NCBI GenBank assembly: GCA_023409955.1
Contig: JAEYQQ010000010.1
Span: forward strand, 1-7,499
Reading direction: 5' to 3'
DNA: 7,499 nucleotides
Source of the DNA: Bacillota bacterium
Lineage (GTDB): Bacteria > Bacillota > Clostridia > Christensenellales > Aristaeellaceae
The notes beneath the pieces were generated by a model. The model did not search any database, was not told the origin of the DNA, and saw only the letters and a program-made list of their open reading frames with translations. The translations under genes and the position numbers were made by a program. Of the stretch, positions 1 through 6,127 are shown in pieces (the first letter of the stretch is position 1; each line of letters opens with the position of its first letter).

Positions 1-589
1 CACAGCTTGTGTCAGTAAACAAAGGTGTGGAAATGGAGATTAGGGGCTTGATGGGCCGGATGAGTTTCCCATCTTCTTTAAAAAGGGCCATGCGCGAGAT
101 AAAGACCTGGTGTTTGTTCATGGCGGCAGTTTGGGAAAAGAGGGGTAAATCTGCTGGAACGCGTTTTAACGAAAGGCTGTTAGATGAATAGGAGCCCTGT
201 ATATAATAATTTACGCGAAAAAGCTCCTGCCCGGTCAAATCTATTAGCCGAATATGGTCATAGGTCTGGCGGTGGTCGCAAAAGGAAATGATGTCCTGGG
301 TAAGATCATCAAGCGGCTGGCCATCCTTTAAATGCCGGCTGATGCTGTCTGCCAGGTACAGGGTATCGGAAACGGCTCGGCCAACCCTGAGTGATAGGCT
401 GTTGTTGATATAGCCAAGCAGGTATTGCTCAGCCTTGATGGCATTTTCAAGCTTGTCCTTATTACCCTGGGTATGCATATAGGCAACGATGGTGAACTGG
501 ATGGCGCTTAGTATGAAAAATAAGCCCAGGCAATATGCCAGGACAATTTTTCTGCTTTTGAAAAGCTGTCTAATCCGTATTCCTCCCAT
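1..589 (-). CDS. Membrane-anchored Cache-type sensor protein, N-terminal part (continues outside window)
   Basis: This is the first 196 codons of a gene that runs off the left edge. The ATG at 589 follows GGAGG (600-596) with a 6-7 nt gap, which fixes the start. A basic N-terminus (RIRQLFKSRK) leads into one membrane helix at about residues 15-37. An extracytoplasmic sensor region follows. It contains HIRLIDLTGQELFRVNY (112-128) and a later stretch ending IRPIKPLISISTPLF (177-191), which resemble the ligand-binding fold of double-Cache (dCache) sensors in Firmicute and proteobacterial receptors. Such proteins usually end in a histidine kinase, GGDEF or chemoreceptor module, but that part is not visible, so the output cannot be named. 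The frame is open without a stop across the whole stretch. The ligand is unknown. It is transcribed in the same direction as the upstream filament-like gene but is 344 bp away, so it probably has its own promoter. Confidence 0.8.
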   Translation of the reverse strand, partial: MGGIRIRQLFKSRKIVLAYCLGLFFILSAIQFTIVAYMHTQGNKDKLENAIKAEQYLLGYINNSLSLRVGRAVSDTLYLADSISRHLKDGQPLDDLTQDIISFCDHRQTYDHIRLIDLTGQELFRVNYYIQGSYSSNSLSLKRVPADLPLFSQTAAMNKHQVFISRMALFKEDGKLIRPIKPLISISTPLFTDTSC

Positions 590-633
590 TCGATACCTCC
601 ACCCAGGCATGTGCAGATGGCATAGGTGGATTG

Positions 634-651
634 CGTTATGATAATATAACG
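634..651. promoter_or_regulatory. Palindromic operator-like site upstream of the sensor gene
   Basis: CGTTAT and ATAACG form perfect 6-bp arms around a 6-bp AT-rich centre. The site lies 45 bp upstream of the sensor start and overlaps a TATATT element on the minus strand, a position where a dimeric repressor would act. No family of regulator can be assigned from the sequence alone, and short AT-rich palindromes can arise by chance. Confidence 0.25.
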
Positions 652-739
652 GCCGGATAGGAGTGTTCTATCTCGTGTGTGCTAACTCCTGCTGATTGTT
701 GTTAAAATTCTTGCAATTATGTTATGAAATACGATAAAA

Positions 740-797
740 TATTCCATAAAATAACGTAAATGGATGTTCATTATTCATTACTTTAATTTATGGAATA
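740..797. repeat. Inverted repeat, 11-bp arms, AT-rich
   Basis: TATTCCATAAA (740-750) and its exact reverse complement (787-797) flank a 36-bp AT-rich spacer. The repeat sits in the intergenic region. The long spacer makes a terminator unlikely; a pair of protein-binding half-sites or chance are both possible. Confidence 0.35.
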
Positions 798-880
798 AGA
801 AGGCAGGCGGTGAAAGGGAAAAAGTTCATGTCCTTTGATTGTATCAGATGGGCATCATGGTATATACTGCCGTCATGATC

Positions 881-915
881 GCAGGAAGGCGGCTTAACGC
901 AGCGCACCTTCCCGC
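881..915 (-). terminator. Hairpin downstream of the filament-like gene (weak terminator candidate)
   Basis: The arms at 881-889 and 907-915 pair over 9 bp with one G-U, around a 17-nt loop. It begins about 19 nt beyond the stop codon of the minus-strand gene, where a terminator is expected. No run of U follows, so it may instead be a 3'-end stabilising hairpin. Confidence 0.3.
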
Positions 916-933
916 AAGATATGCTGCCTGGTG

Positions 934-2409
934 TCACCGGTAGAATATCAGGGCTTGCTTTTCGCCTGTGCGTTCCAGCACACGCCATCCGTCATGGGCT
1001 GCGGTTGCAACGCCGTTCACGCCTGGGCGGCAGTACCCGCCGGAGGTTAAGGTGCCATCGTCCTGAACCAGCATCATGCCAAGCAAGCCGACTTTCACCC
1101 ATTCAGGGCGGTGTTCCCGGGGGAGATATTCCTTTTCAGGATCAAAGGCGGGGTTTAGCATGGGCCGGGATTCCACACGGGCGGGGATGAGCACATTGCC
1201 TTTTTTATCTATCACCTCCGGCAGGGCGACATCCTCATAAAGTATGCGGCCCCATTCATCGGTCAGGTATTTTTTCTTCCAGCGCAGGGCACCGCTGCCG
1301 GCCACAAAGCCCGGCATGGCACTTGTGATGCCCAGTATAAATGGGTCATAGCTTTGTGCCAGTCGGACTTTCTTGCCGGTACCGGCAAAGGTGACAAAGC
1401 AGCCCGGCTCCAAGGCCTTGCCGGTCTCCGTTTCATACATTTCTGCGTAGTCTGCACCGCCAGCATTCCAGGCAACATCAATATAGGCATTGCCATCCCG
1501 CAATATTTTGGCAGCCAGGCCAGTGTTTTGCGGGCCGGAACCATTGGCCAAAAACCAGGAGTATGCGGTGTCGGCGCTGCCGTAGCTGCCCATGATGTGG
1601 GCGCCGAAATAGCTGTTGGTGGAGGTGGCGGTGCCCTCGGCATGGGAGTAGTACCCGCTGGCGATGGTGGAAATGCCTTGGGCGTGGCTGCCAATGGCTG
1701 TACTTTTGGTGTCGATGCCTTCGGCGTGGGAAAAGCTGCCCTCTGCAACACAACCGCCGCCTTCGGCGTGGGCTGCAAAGCCTGAGGCCTCTGTTTCACT
1801 GCCCTGGGCATGGGCGGCAAAGGCTGAAGCAGTTGTAAGCCTGCCCTCGCTGTGGGCGTTTTCGCCGGAAGCCGTTGTTTCATGGCCCTGGGCATGGGCG
1901 TTGTCTCCGGAGGCGATGGTGCTCTTGCCCTGGGCATGGCTTGTTTCGCCTTCCGCTTTTGCAGATAGCCCTTCGGCATGGGCATAAAAGCCGGATGCGT
2001 GGCTGCCGCCTTCGGCATGTGCGGCCTCACCTGTGGCGGTGGCTGCATTACCCTCGGCGTGGGAGGCCAGGGAGTTGCTGACCGTATCGTATCCTTCGGC
2101 GTGGCTGGCCCCGCCGCTGGCTGCTGCACGGATACCCTGGGCGAAAGAGGCGTTTCCGGATGCCACGGTATCAAAGCCGATGGCAAAGGCGTTTTCGCCC
2201 ATGGTGTAATCGTTATGTGTATGGATGCCCCGAACGGAGCCTTTTGTGTTGCCGTCGATGATGTTCTTCAGTTCGCAGCCTGGTCCGGAGGGACCAGTGG
2301 GGCCGGGTGGGCCATCGTAACACCAGCAGGGGTCCGGCTGGGGATAGCGGCAGTAGGCCTGCTGCGGAAAGGGTGGCTTGGGACGCTGTTGTCTATAATA
2401 GCCGTACAT
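934..2409 (-). CDS. Collagen-like / YadA-head-like repeat protein with C-terminal Peptidase_G2 self-cleaving chaperone; probable spore-surface filament
   Basis: A 491-residue protein. The ATG at 2409 follows GGAGG with a 7-nt spacer. Residues 1-32 are Tyr/Pro/Gln-rich with Cys20, Cys28 and Cys30. Residues 33-44 are four Gly-X-Y triplets (GPPGPTGPSGPG) as in exosporium collagen-like proteins. From about 71 to 274 there are about 15 units of a 14-residue repeat with signature (S/A)HA(E/Q)G, as in trimeric left-handed beta-roll heads of the YadA type. Residues 316-488 match the Peptidase_G2 family: GGADYAEMYE (317-326), then FILGIT (357-362) and YLTDEWGRILYEDV (381-394). In phage neck-appendage and tailspike proteins, this class of C-terminal domain trimerises the upstream fold and cuts itself off; D320 and E323 are plausible catalytic acids. 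There is no signal peptide or membrane helix, which fits assembly from the mother-cell cytoplasm onto a spore. A phage-fibre origin is the main alternative, but the collagen-like N-terminus and sporulation-type promoter argue for a spore protein. Confidence 0.88.
   Translation of the reverse strand: MYGYYRQQRPKPPFPQQAYCRYPQPDPCWCYDGPPGPTGPSGPGCELKNIIDGNTKGSVRGIHTHNDYTMGENAFAIGFDTVASGNASFAQGIRAAASGGASHAEGYDTVSNSLASHAEGNAATATGEAAHAEGGSHASGFYAHAEGLSAKAEGETSHAQGKSTIASGDNAHAQGHETTASGENAHSEGRLTTASAFAAHAQGSETEASGFAAHAEGGGCVAEGSFSHAEGIDTKSTAIGSHAQGISTIASGYYSHAEGTATSTNSYFGAHIMGSYGSADTAYSWFLANGSGPQNTGLAAKILRDGNAYIDVAWNAGGADYAEMYETETGKALEPGCFVTFAGTGKKVRLAQSYDPFILGITSAMPGFVAGSGALRWKKKYLTDEWGRILYEDVALPEVIDKKGNVLIPARVESRPMLNPAFDPEKEYLPREHRPEWVKVGLLGMMLVQDDGTLTSGGYCRPGVNGVATAAHDGWRVLERTGEKQALIFYR
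1588..2199 (-). repeat. Array of 42-bp units encoding (S/A)HA(E/Q)G beta-roll repeats
   Basis: The core tetrads start at residues 75, 89, 103, 117, 131, 144, 158, 172, 186, 200, 214, 228, 242 and 256, with a degenerate last unit at 271. Spacing is exactly 14 except one 13-residue step (131 to 144) and the last 15-residue step. Typical unit: T-x-A-S-G-x-x-A/S-H-A-E/Q-G-x-x. The coding DNA reuses near-identical words (for example GCCCATGCCCAGGGC on the coding strand), so the array could expand or contract by slippage or recombination. Confidence 0.9.
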
Positions 2410-2781
2410 ACGGATTCCTCCAAAAAAGAGCGTGGTTCATAATAGGATATGAAAATAACTGGGGAGGGGTGTATAAGCAGGGGAGATGATGGCATTGGCT
2501 ATAATGCGAATTATTGTTGAAGATTACACGATATATGGTAATATATAGGAAAAGGATGACTGTATCGCTTGCTGTGAGATACAGAATAACAGGAAGTAGT
2601 TATGAGTACAGGCCTTATCTTGCACCCTACCCACGCAGATGCTATACTGGGGCAGGTGTATTAATCCCTTTGCACAAGCAGGGTATTAGATTATGTATCC
2701 ATATGGTTTTGCTATGACGAGAAAGCTGGCAGGGTACCCCCATGCTGCCCTGGCATAAATATGTGCTGTAATGAGGTGCCC
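2410..2781. other. Divergent intergenic region (372 bp) with two small inverted repeats
   Basis: It separates the minus-strand filament-like gene from the plus-strand glycosyltransferase. The left end holds the sigma-K-type promoter. CTGTATC (2560-2566) and GATACAG (2578-2584) form a perfect 7-bp inverted repeat with an 11-nt gap. GGCAG (2728-2732) and CTGCC (2745-2749) could form a small GC-rich hairpin in the glycosyltransferase leader. A possible plus-strand sigma-A promoter (TTGAAG 2517-2522, 16 nt, TAATAT 2539-2544) matches consensus at 4 of 6 positions in each box and is not convincing. A 67-codon TTG-initiated frame here has no good ribosome binding site and was not called. Confidence 0.5.
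2443..2471 (-). promoter_or_regulatory. Sigma-K-type promoter of the filament-like gene
   Basis: On the minus strand, CATATCCTA (2451-2443) fits the sigma-K -10 pattern CATANNNTA. CAC (2471-2469) supplies the mAC -35 element, with a 17-nt spacer. The predicted transcript start, near 2436, gives a leader of about 27 nt containing the GGAGG site at 2421-2417. Sigma-E shares the CATA core, but its ATA-type -35 is not well placed. Confidence 0.5.
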
Positions 2782-4416
2782 ATGGTTAAAAAGAATCCAT
2801 TTCTTGGCTTTGTTACGATCCTGTCAGCTGCTGGTCTGACCTTGGCCCTATTTAGCGGGGTGGGGAGAGAAAACCTTTTCAAGCCTCATCCCTGGTTGAT
2901 GGGCTTTGTTTTCATGCTGGGGTTGATAGCGGCGACATTTGGTGCGCGGCTTGCTATCACCTATCTTCGCCGGGCGGCTTTGCGTTTAGTTGCCTCCATG
3001 CAACAGAGGTTATATGTCGCGGGCTTGCTTGTGATTCTTGGCCTGGGGCTGTATTTGCGCCTGCTTGTGATCTGGGGTTTGCCCATTGCCCCCAGTTCTG
3101 ATTTTGAAACCTATTACCAGCTGGGCAAGCATCTTTCACAGGGTACGCTTCTTTTAGAGGGTGGGGGCTACCGGGATTATGTCGCCAAGTTTCCTCATAC
3201 GATTGGTTTTCCCATGCTGGTGCTTTATCCTGTGTTTTCGATATTTGGGGCCAGTGTTTCGGCAGCGCTGTATTCTAACCTTGCATTTTGCTTGGGGAAC
3301 ATATTGCTTTCCGCCTTCATCGGCCGTAGGCTTGGCGGAAGGGCCATGGGGCTGATTGCAGGGGCTTTGATGGCAGTGTGGCCCTCCCATGTGTTGTATG
3401 CGGGGCTGGTGGCGTCAGAGCCATCCTTTACATTTTGTGTGCTGTTGGCTTTCTATGTGGCTTTTGTCCTGTTCTCCAATGGAGAGGGGAGTATATTTAG
3501 GCGGTATCCCAAAGGCGCTGTCTTGCTGTATTTAGTCCCCGGTGCTTTGCTGGCAATGGGCGGCGCCATTCGTCCCATGGCGGTGATTGCACTTATTGCG
3601 CTGATGCTGGTCTTGGCTTTTTCCAGGGAAAAAGAGCCAGGGAATGGCAGCTTGAGCGCTCTAAAGGCTAGATCCTTGTTGTGTGCGCTGGTGATGCTTG
3701 CATCCTATGCCATGGGGAGTACACTGATTAAGGGCGTAGCGCAGGCACAGGTGGGGCTTCCCCTGGTCTCCGGCAAAGATGCCTTTGGCTATAACGTGAT
3801 GGTAGGGGTCAATACGGACAGTTGTGGTTATTGGAACGAGCAGGACGCTGTTTTTTTTGATGAGGCATATAACAAGACCGGCTCTGCCGGAATGGCGCAT
3901 CGTGCTGCAATGGAGGTTGCCCTTGGGCGTATAAAGGATAATCCTCTTGGAATGTTAAAGCTGGTTTATGACAAGTATGTTGCTATGTGGCAACAAGATG
4001 GCTTCGGCGTAGATTGGGTGAAGTTGTTCTCGCAGCAGCAGGGCATTTTGACCGATGACTGGTCAGCACGGCTAATGAGCCTGCGGAACATGGGGGAGTT
4101 TTTATACTTATGGGTGCTGGTGCTTGTTTTGCAGCTACTGCCTTCGGTGCTGCGCAGCCCCCGGAGGGAATATATTACGCTGTTGCTTATGTTTCTGGGG
4201 ACAGCTGCGCTGCATATGGCGCTTGAAACCCAAGTGCGCTATCATTACGCAGTGCTGCCCTTCTTCCTGCTGCTAGCCTCGGCGGCAGTGTGTAAGGACT
4301 TTGATATACATGATTTCAAGGAGCAGCGGCTGCCGGCGCATCCCTTTGCGATGCTGCGCCTTTTCAAGAAAAAACGGTTATATAATGTAGGAATATCCAA
4401 GAAGCCCGAATCGTAA
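2782..4416 (+). CDS. Multi-pass GT-C glycosyltransferase, family 39 / ArnT-like (PMT_2 type)
   Basis: A 544-residue integral membrane protein likely to transfer a sugar from a lipid-phosphate donor to an acceptor on the outer face of the membrane. The start at 2782 is preferred over an in-frame ATG at 2761 because GAGG (2773-2776) lies 5 nt before it, while the upstream ATG has no such site. Hydrophobic helices recur along the chain (for example about 11-26, 38-60, 78-100, 141-158, 160-180, 187-210, 215-232, 248-280, 297-312, 440-456, 464-480 and 487-503). Family hallmarks are the acidic first-loop motif SSDFETYY (105-112, D107), GFPMLVLYPVFSIFG (142-156), SEP (212-214) and GAIRPMA (261-267). 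A long outer loop is followed by ETQVRYHY (482-489) before the last helix. Family and topology are reasonably secure; donor and acceptor are unknown. It stands between two probable spore-surface genes, diverging from one and converging on the other, so a role in glycosylating surface or envelope material is plausible but only inferred. The tail (residues 504-544) is basic and cytoplasmic. Confidence 0.8.
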   Translation: MVKKNPFLGFVTILSAAGLTLALFSGVGRENLFKPHPWLMGFVFMLGLIAATFGARLAITYLRRAALRLVASMQQRLYVAGLLVILGLGLYLRLLVIWGLPIAPSSDFETYYQLGKHLSQGTLLLEGGGYRDYVAKFPHTIGFPMLVLYPVFSIFGASVSAALYSNLAFCLGNILLSAFIGRRLGGRAMGLIAGALMAVWPSHVLYAGLVASEPSFTFCVLLAFYVAFVLFSNGEGSIFRRYPKGAVLLYLVPGALLAMGGAIRPMAVIALIALMLVLAFSREKEPGNGSLSALKARSLLCALVMLASYAMGSTLIKGVAQAQVGLPLVSGKDAFGYNVMVGVNTDSCGYWNEQDAVFFDEAYNKTGSAGMAHRAAMEVALGRIKDNPLGMLKLVYDKYVAMWQQDGFGVDWVKLFSQQQGILTDDWSARLMSLRNMGEFLYLWVLVLVLQLLPSVLRSPRREYITLLLMFLGTAALHMALETQVRYHYAVLPFFLLLASAAVCKDFDIHDFKEQRLPAHPFAMLRLFKKKRLYNVGISKKPES

Positions 4417-4426
4417 AAGAATACGT

Positions 4427-4461
4427 TAAGCCCGTAAGCTGCTTTGTAGCTTGCGGGCTTA
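4427..4461. terminator. Strong hairpin between convergent genes
   Basis: Arms 4427-4440 and 4448-4461 pair over 14 bp with one G-U, around the loop GCTTTGT. It begins 11 bp after the glycosyltransferase stop codon and is about 110 bp beyond the stop of the convergent Cys-rich gene, so it could serve both strands. There is no proper U-tract on the plus strand and only a weak, displaced one (TTCTTTT) on the minus strand. Confidence 0.6.
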
Positions 4462-4494
4462 TGTGTTGATACGGTTAATGGACACATATAATCA

Positions 4495-4518
4495 GGGAAG
4501 AGGCGCGGGCCCCTTCCC
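4495..4518. terminator. Second, weaker hairpin in the convergent intergenic region
   Basis: GGGAAG (4495-4500) pairs with CTTCCC (4513-4518); the stem can continue past a mismatch with two more G-C pairs. On the minus strand it lies about 50 nt after the stop of the Cys-rich gene. No U-run follows on that strand. Confidence 0.25.
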
Positions 4519-4571
4519 CTTTGCATAAGACCAGGTCAAGTGGTTGTGTACCATGACTGGATTCATTACGC

Positions 4572-5033
4572 TTACCAGGGCCAGGAATACCCCTGCCCCT
4601 GAGCATAGCCGTAGCTATTATCATAGCCGTTGCCATAGCCCTGATCTTCGGCTGCATACTGGGATTCCTGGTCGCCATACCAGGCATCCTCATCAATGGG
4701 CATATACTCATTTTCCTGGCTGCCGTACCACTGCCGATCATAGGGCATAAACTGGGATTGACGGCCGCCAGACCAACCGCACTTGTCGTCCTTGTCATCC
4801 CTGCAGGGACGGTGGCAAGGCTTGCAGGGGTCTTGCTTGCAGCAGGGCTTTGGCCTGTTGCAGGGCCTTTCTTTATTGCATTTGCATTCTTCTTTGCACT
4901 TGCATTCTTCCCTGCATGGAGGCTTGGGACATGGTTTCGGGCAGGGCTTGGGTTCGGGCTTAGGCTTGCACCACCAGCAGCAGACGTAACACATATGCTC
5001 GGGCCGGCGGGAGTTCCTTTCGTCGCCGTACAT
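4572..5033 (-). CDS. Cys/Pro/Lys-rich protein with Tyr/Gln/Gly-rich tail; probable spore-coat cross-linking protein
   Basis: A 153-residue low-complexity protein; I do not recognise a named family. The start is the ATG at 5033, which follows AAGGAGGA (5048-5041) by 7 nt; the open frame extends 27 codons further upstream without a ribosome binding site and overlaps the promoter. Three parts are visible. Residues 1-22 end in the Cys/Trp cluster MCYVCCWWC. Residues 23-85 are a KPKP/CPKP and ECKC-rich segment; the protein has 18 Cys in all, every one within residues 15-85, with CKCKEE duplicated at 44-52. Residues 91-153 have two tandem copies of about 16 residues (FMPYDRQWYGSQENEY, then MPIDEDAWYGDQESQY) and a Gly-Tyr tail ending YSWPW. 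Such composition is typical of insoluble coat or crust proteins joined by disulfides and by tyrosine or Gln-Lys links. No signal peptide or membrane helix is seen. The spacing of the Cys could also bind metal, for example as a metallothionein-like protein, but the sporulation-type promoter favours a coat role. Confidence 0.75.
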   Translation of the reverse strand: MYGDERNSRRPEHMCYVCCWWCKPKPEPKPCPKPCPKPPCREECKCKEECKCNKERPCNRPKPCCKQDPCKPCHRPCRDDKDDKCGWSGGRQSQFMPYDRQWYGSQENEYMPIDEDAWYGDQESQYAAEDQGYGNGYDNSYGYAQGQGYSWPW

Positions 5034-5074
5034 TGCGGAATCCTCCTTGGTGTAGATAGTGGGGGGTCCGCTTG

Positions 5075-5102
5075 TAATATATGCTTTTTGGCGGCGATGG
5101 TG
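5075..5102 (-). promoter_or_regulatory. Sigma-K-type promoter of the Cys-rich gene
   Basis: On the minus strand CATATATTA (5083-5075) fits CATANNNTA, and CAC (5102-5100) gives the mAC -35 element with a 16-nt spacer. The predicted start near 5068 leaves a leader of about 35 nt. It lies in the 107-bp gap after the anti-sigma candidate, so the Cys-rich gene need not depend on read-through from the sigma operon. Confidence 0.55.
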
Positions 5103-5140
5103 AGGACTATGCATTAGCTGGAAGGCAGATGAAATTTCCT

Positions 5141-6127
5141 TTATTTGAAACTCTGCGCTATCTTTATGAGCTGGTCTTGCTCAAGGGCAGTGGAACAAAT
5201 GCTATAGTTACCATAAACATATTCTCTTTTTAAGTCGCTGTCAAATGGAATGATGGAGCCTGGCTCGTATACTTCATATACAGGCCAATCATAGCTTACC
5301 TTATGCTGTATAAGCCCATGCAGCATAGTTATACTATGGCTGTAATAACTTGTAGGTTTATGCACATAGATTGCTTTCTCCATGCCCGTTACTTGCATTT
5401 CAGCAGCATGTCCCCCATCCATAACAGAAAAACTTATATTATCAGGATCTTCGGCAGCCTCACGACGGAAAAATATATCCAATATGTTTCCGTTATCATC
5501 TTCTAAACCGATGCGATAAAACCATATATCATTTTTGCATGTATCGGAAACTTTCCATTTGTTGATGATAGCACCACTTTGTAGAGTCTCTTTGGGAAGC
5601 TGTTCAATACCGATGCGGAATGTATCGTCAGATGCAAAGAAGGCAACATTTCCTGTTACAAAACGATACCCCTTGGGGAAGGATTCAGGTACTAGCATAC
5701 TTGTATCTGCCTGCTTTATATACTTTGTCATTTCCTCTATTGAACTGAAATATTTTGATGGATCTAAACAACTCATTGCTATTGTATCGTTATCTGGGTA
5801 ATCAACACGCCAAATCTCGTTTTCTGAAGCTTTCATAGCCTTTATATCTGGATCGACTGGTTCTATTTTTTGATACAGCATTGCATTTTGGCCAATTGTA
5901 TATCCATCTCCAGACCAATTGATATATTTTGCAGGCGCCAACGACACTGCTGTGGCGCCAATGAGACTCAGGAGGATCAGTGCCGCCAGTACAATCGTTC
6001 CTTTAAGATGCCCAGCTGGCTTGTTTTTTTGCGTTGAGGCATTTTGCATTTTGGCAACGGTACGTAAAATCAAATCCTTGCTTGGACTGATTGTCTGTGC
6101 AAAACGCTTGTAATCCTGTTCAAACAT
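5141..6127 (-). CDS. Single-pass membrane protein, probable anti-sigma factor (DUF4367-like)
   Basis: A 328-residue protein: a cytoplasmic N-terminus of about 42 residues, one membrane helix (about 43-64), and a large external domain. The outer part carries LVPESFPKGYRF (145-156) and ends EQDQLIKIAQSFK, both resembling DUF4367-type domains found in Firmicute proteins encoded next to ECF sigma factors. The ATG at 6127 overlaps the sigma stop by 8 nt, and AAGGAGG (6143-6137) sits 9 nt upstream, so translation is probably coupled and the two proteins made in fixed ratio. The short N-terminal segment would hold the sigma factor at the membrane and the outer domain would sense an envelope signal. 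The zinc-binding HxxxCxxC motif of classical ZAS anti-sigma factors is absent, so the sigma-binding mode cannot be read from the sequence. Anti-sigma function is inferred mainly from operon position and topology; the external domain could have a separate role. Confidence 0.75.
   Translation of the reverse strand: MFEQDYKRFAQTISPSKDLILRTVAKMQNASTQKNKPAGHLKGTIVLAALILLSLIGATAVSLAPAKYINWSGDGYTIGQNAMLYQKIEPVDPDIKAMKASENEIWRVDYPDNDTIAMSCLDPSKYFSSIEEMTKYIKQADTSMLVPESFPKGYRFVTGNVAFFASDDTFRIGIEQLPKETLQSGAIINKWKVSDTCKNDIWFYRIGLEDDNGNILDIFFRREAAEDPDNISFSVMDGGHAAEMQVTGMEKAIYVHKPTSYYSHSITMLHGLIQHKVSYDWPVYEVYEPGSIIPFDSDLKREYVYGNYSICSTALEQDQLIKIAQSFK

Larger units (their letters stand above)
590..933. other. 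Intergenic region (344 bp) with inverted repeats, no gene seen
   Basis: No coding frame with a credible ribosome binding site was found. The region is AT-rich between about 700 and 800 and contains three inverted repeats, listed separately. It must hold the 3' end of the filament-like transcript and the promoter of the sensor gene. I could not find a convincing -35/-10 pair for the sensor gene; TATATT around 643-648 on the minus strand lacks a good -35. Confidence 0.6.

Noticed and set aside
1263..2186. Long minus-strand open frame (307 codons, Pro/Met/Ala-rich) inside the filament-like gene
   Set aside because: It is a shifted-frame shadow of the 42-bp repeat array; its low-complexity Pro/Ala/Arg composition reflects the repeats, and it has no ribosome binding site of its own.
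1588..2199. CRISPR array as an explanation of the regular repeats
   Set aside because: The period is 42 bp with no unique spacers; the repeats are in-frame codons of a 14-residue protein motif.
1354..2442. Several plus-strand open frames (143, 107 and 154 codons) opposite the repeat array
   Set aside because: Antisense shadows of a GC-rich repeat lacking stops on both strands; no start signals, and the sense frame has clear domains.
2514..2717. 67-codon plus-strand frame with TTG start between the divergent genes
   Set aside because: No Shine-Dalgarno sequence, a weak start codon and no recognisable protein; more likely promoter and leader DNA.
2957..3390. Minus-strand frames opposite the glycosyltransferase
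   Set aside because: Antisense to a well-supported membrane protein; no start signals or domain features.
5034..5114. N-terminal extension of the Cys-rich protein by 27 residues
   Set aside because: It contains the predicted promoter and the AAGGAGGA site of the downstream ATG, and has no ribosome binding site itself.
4758..5117. Plus-strand hydrophobic frame (119 codons) opposite the Cys-rich gene, resembling a membrane protein
   Set aside because: Its hydrophobicity comes from reading Cys/Lys/Pro codons backwards; no ribosome binding site, and the minus strand has a promoter, Shine-Dalgarno and ordered architecture.
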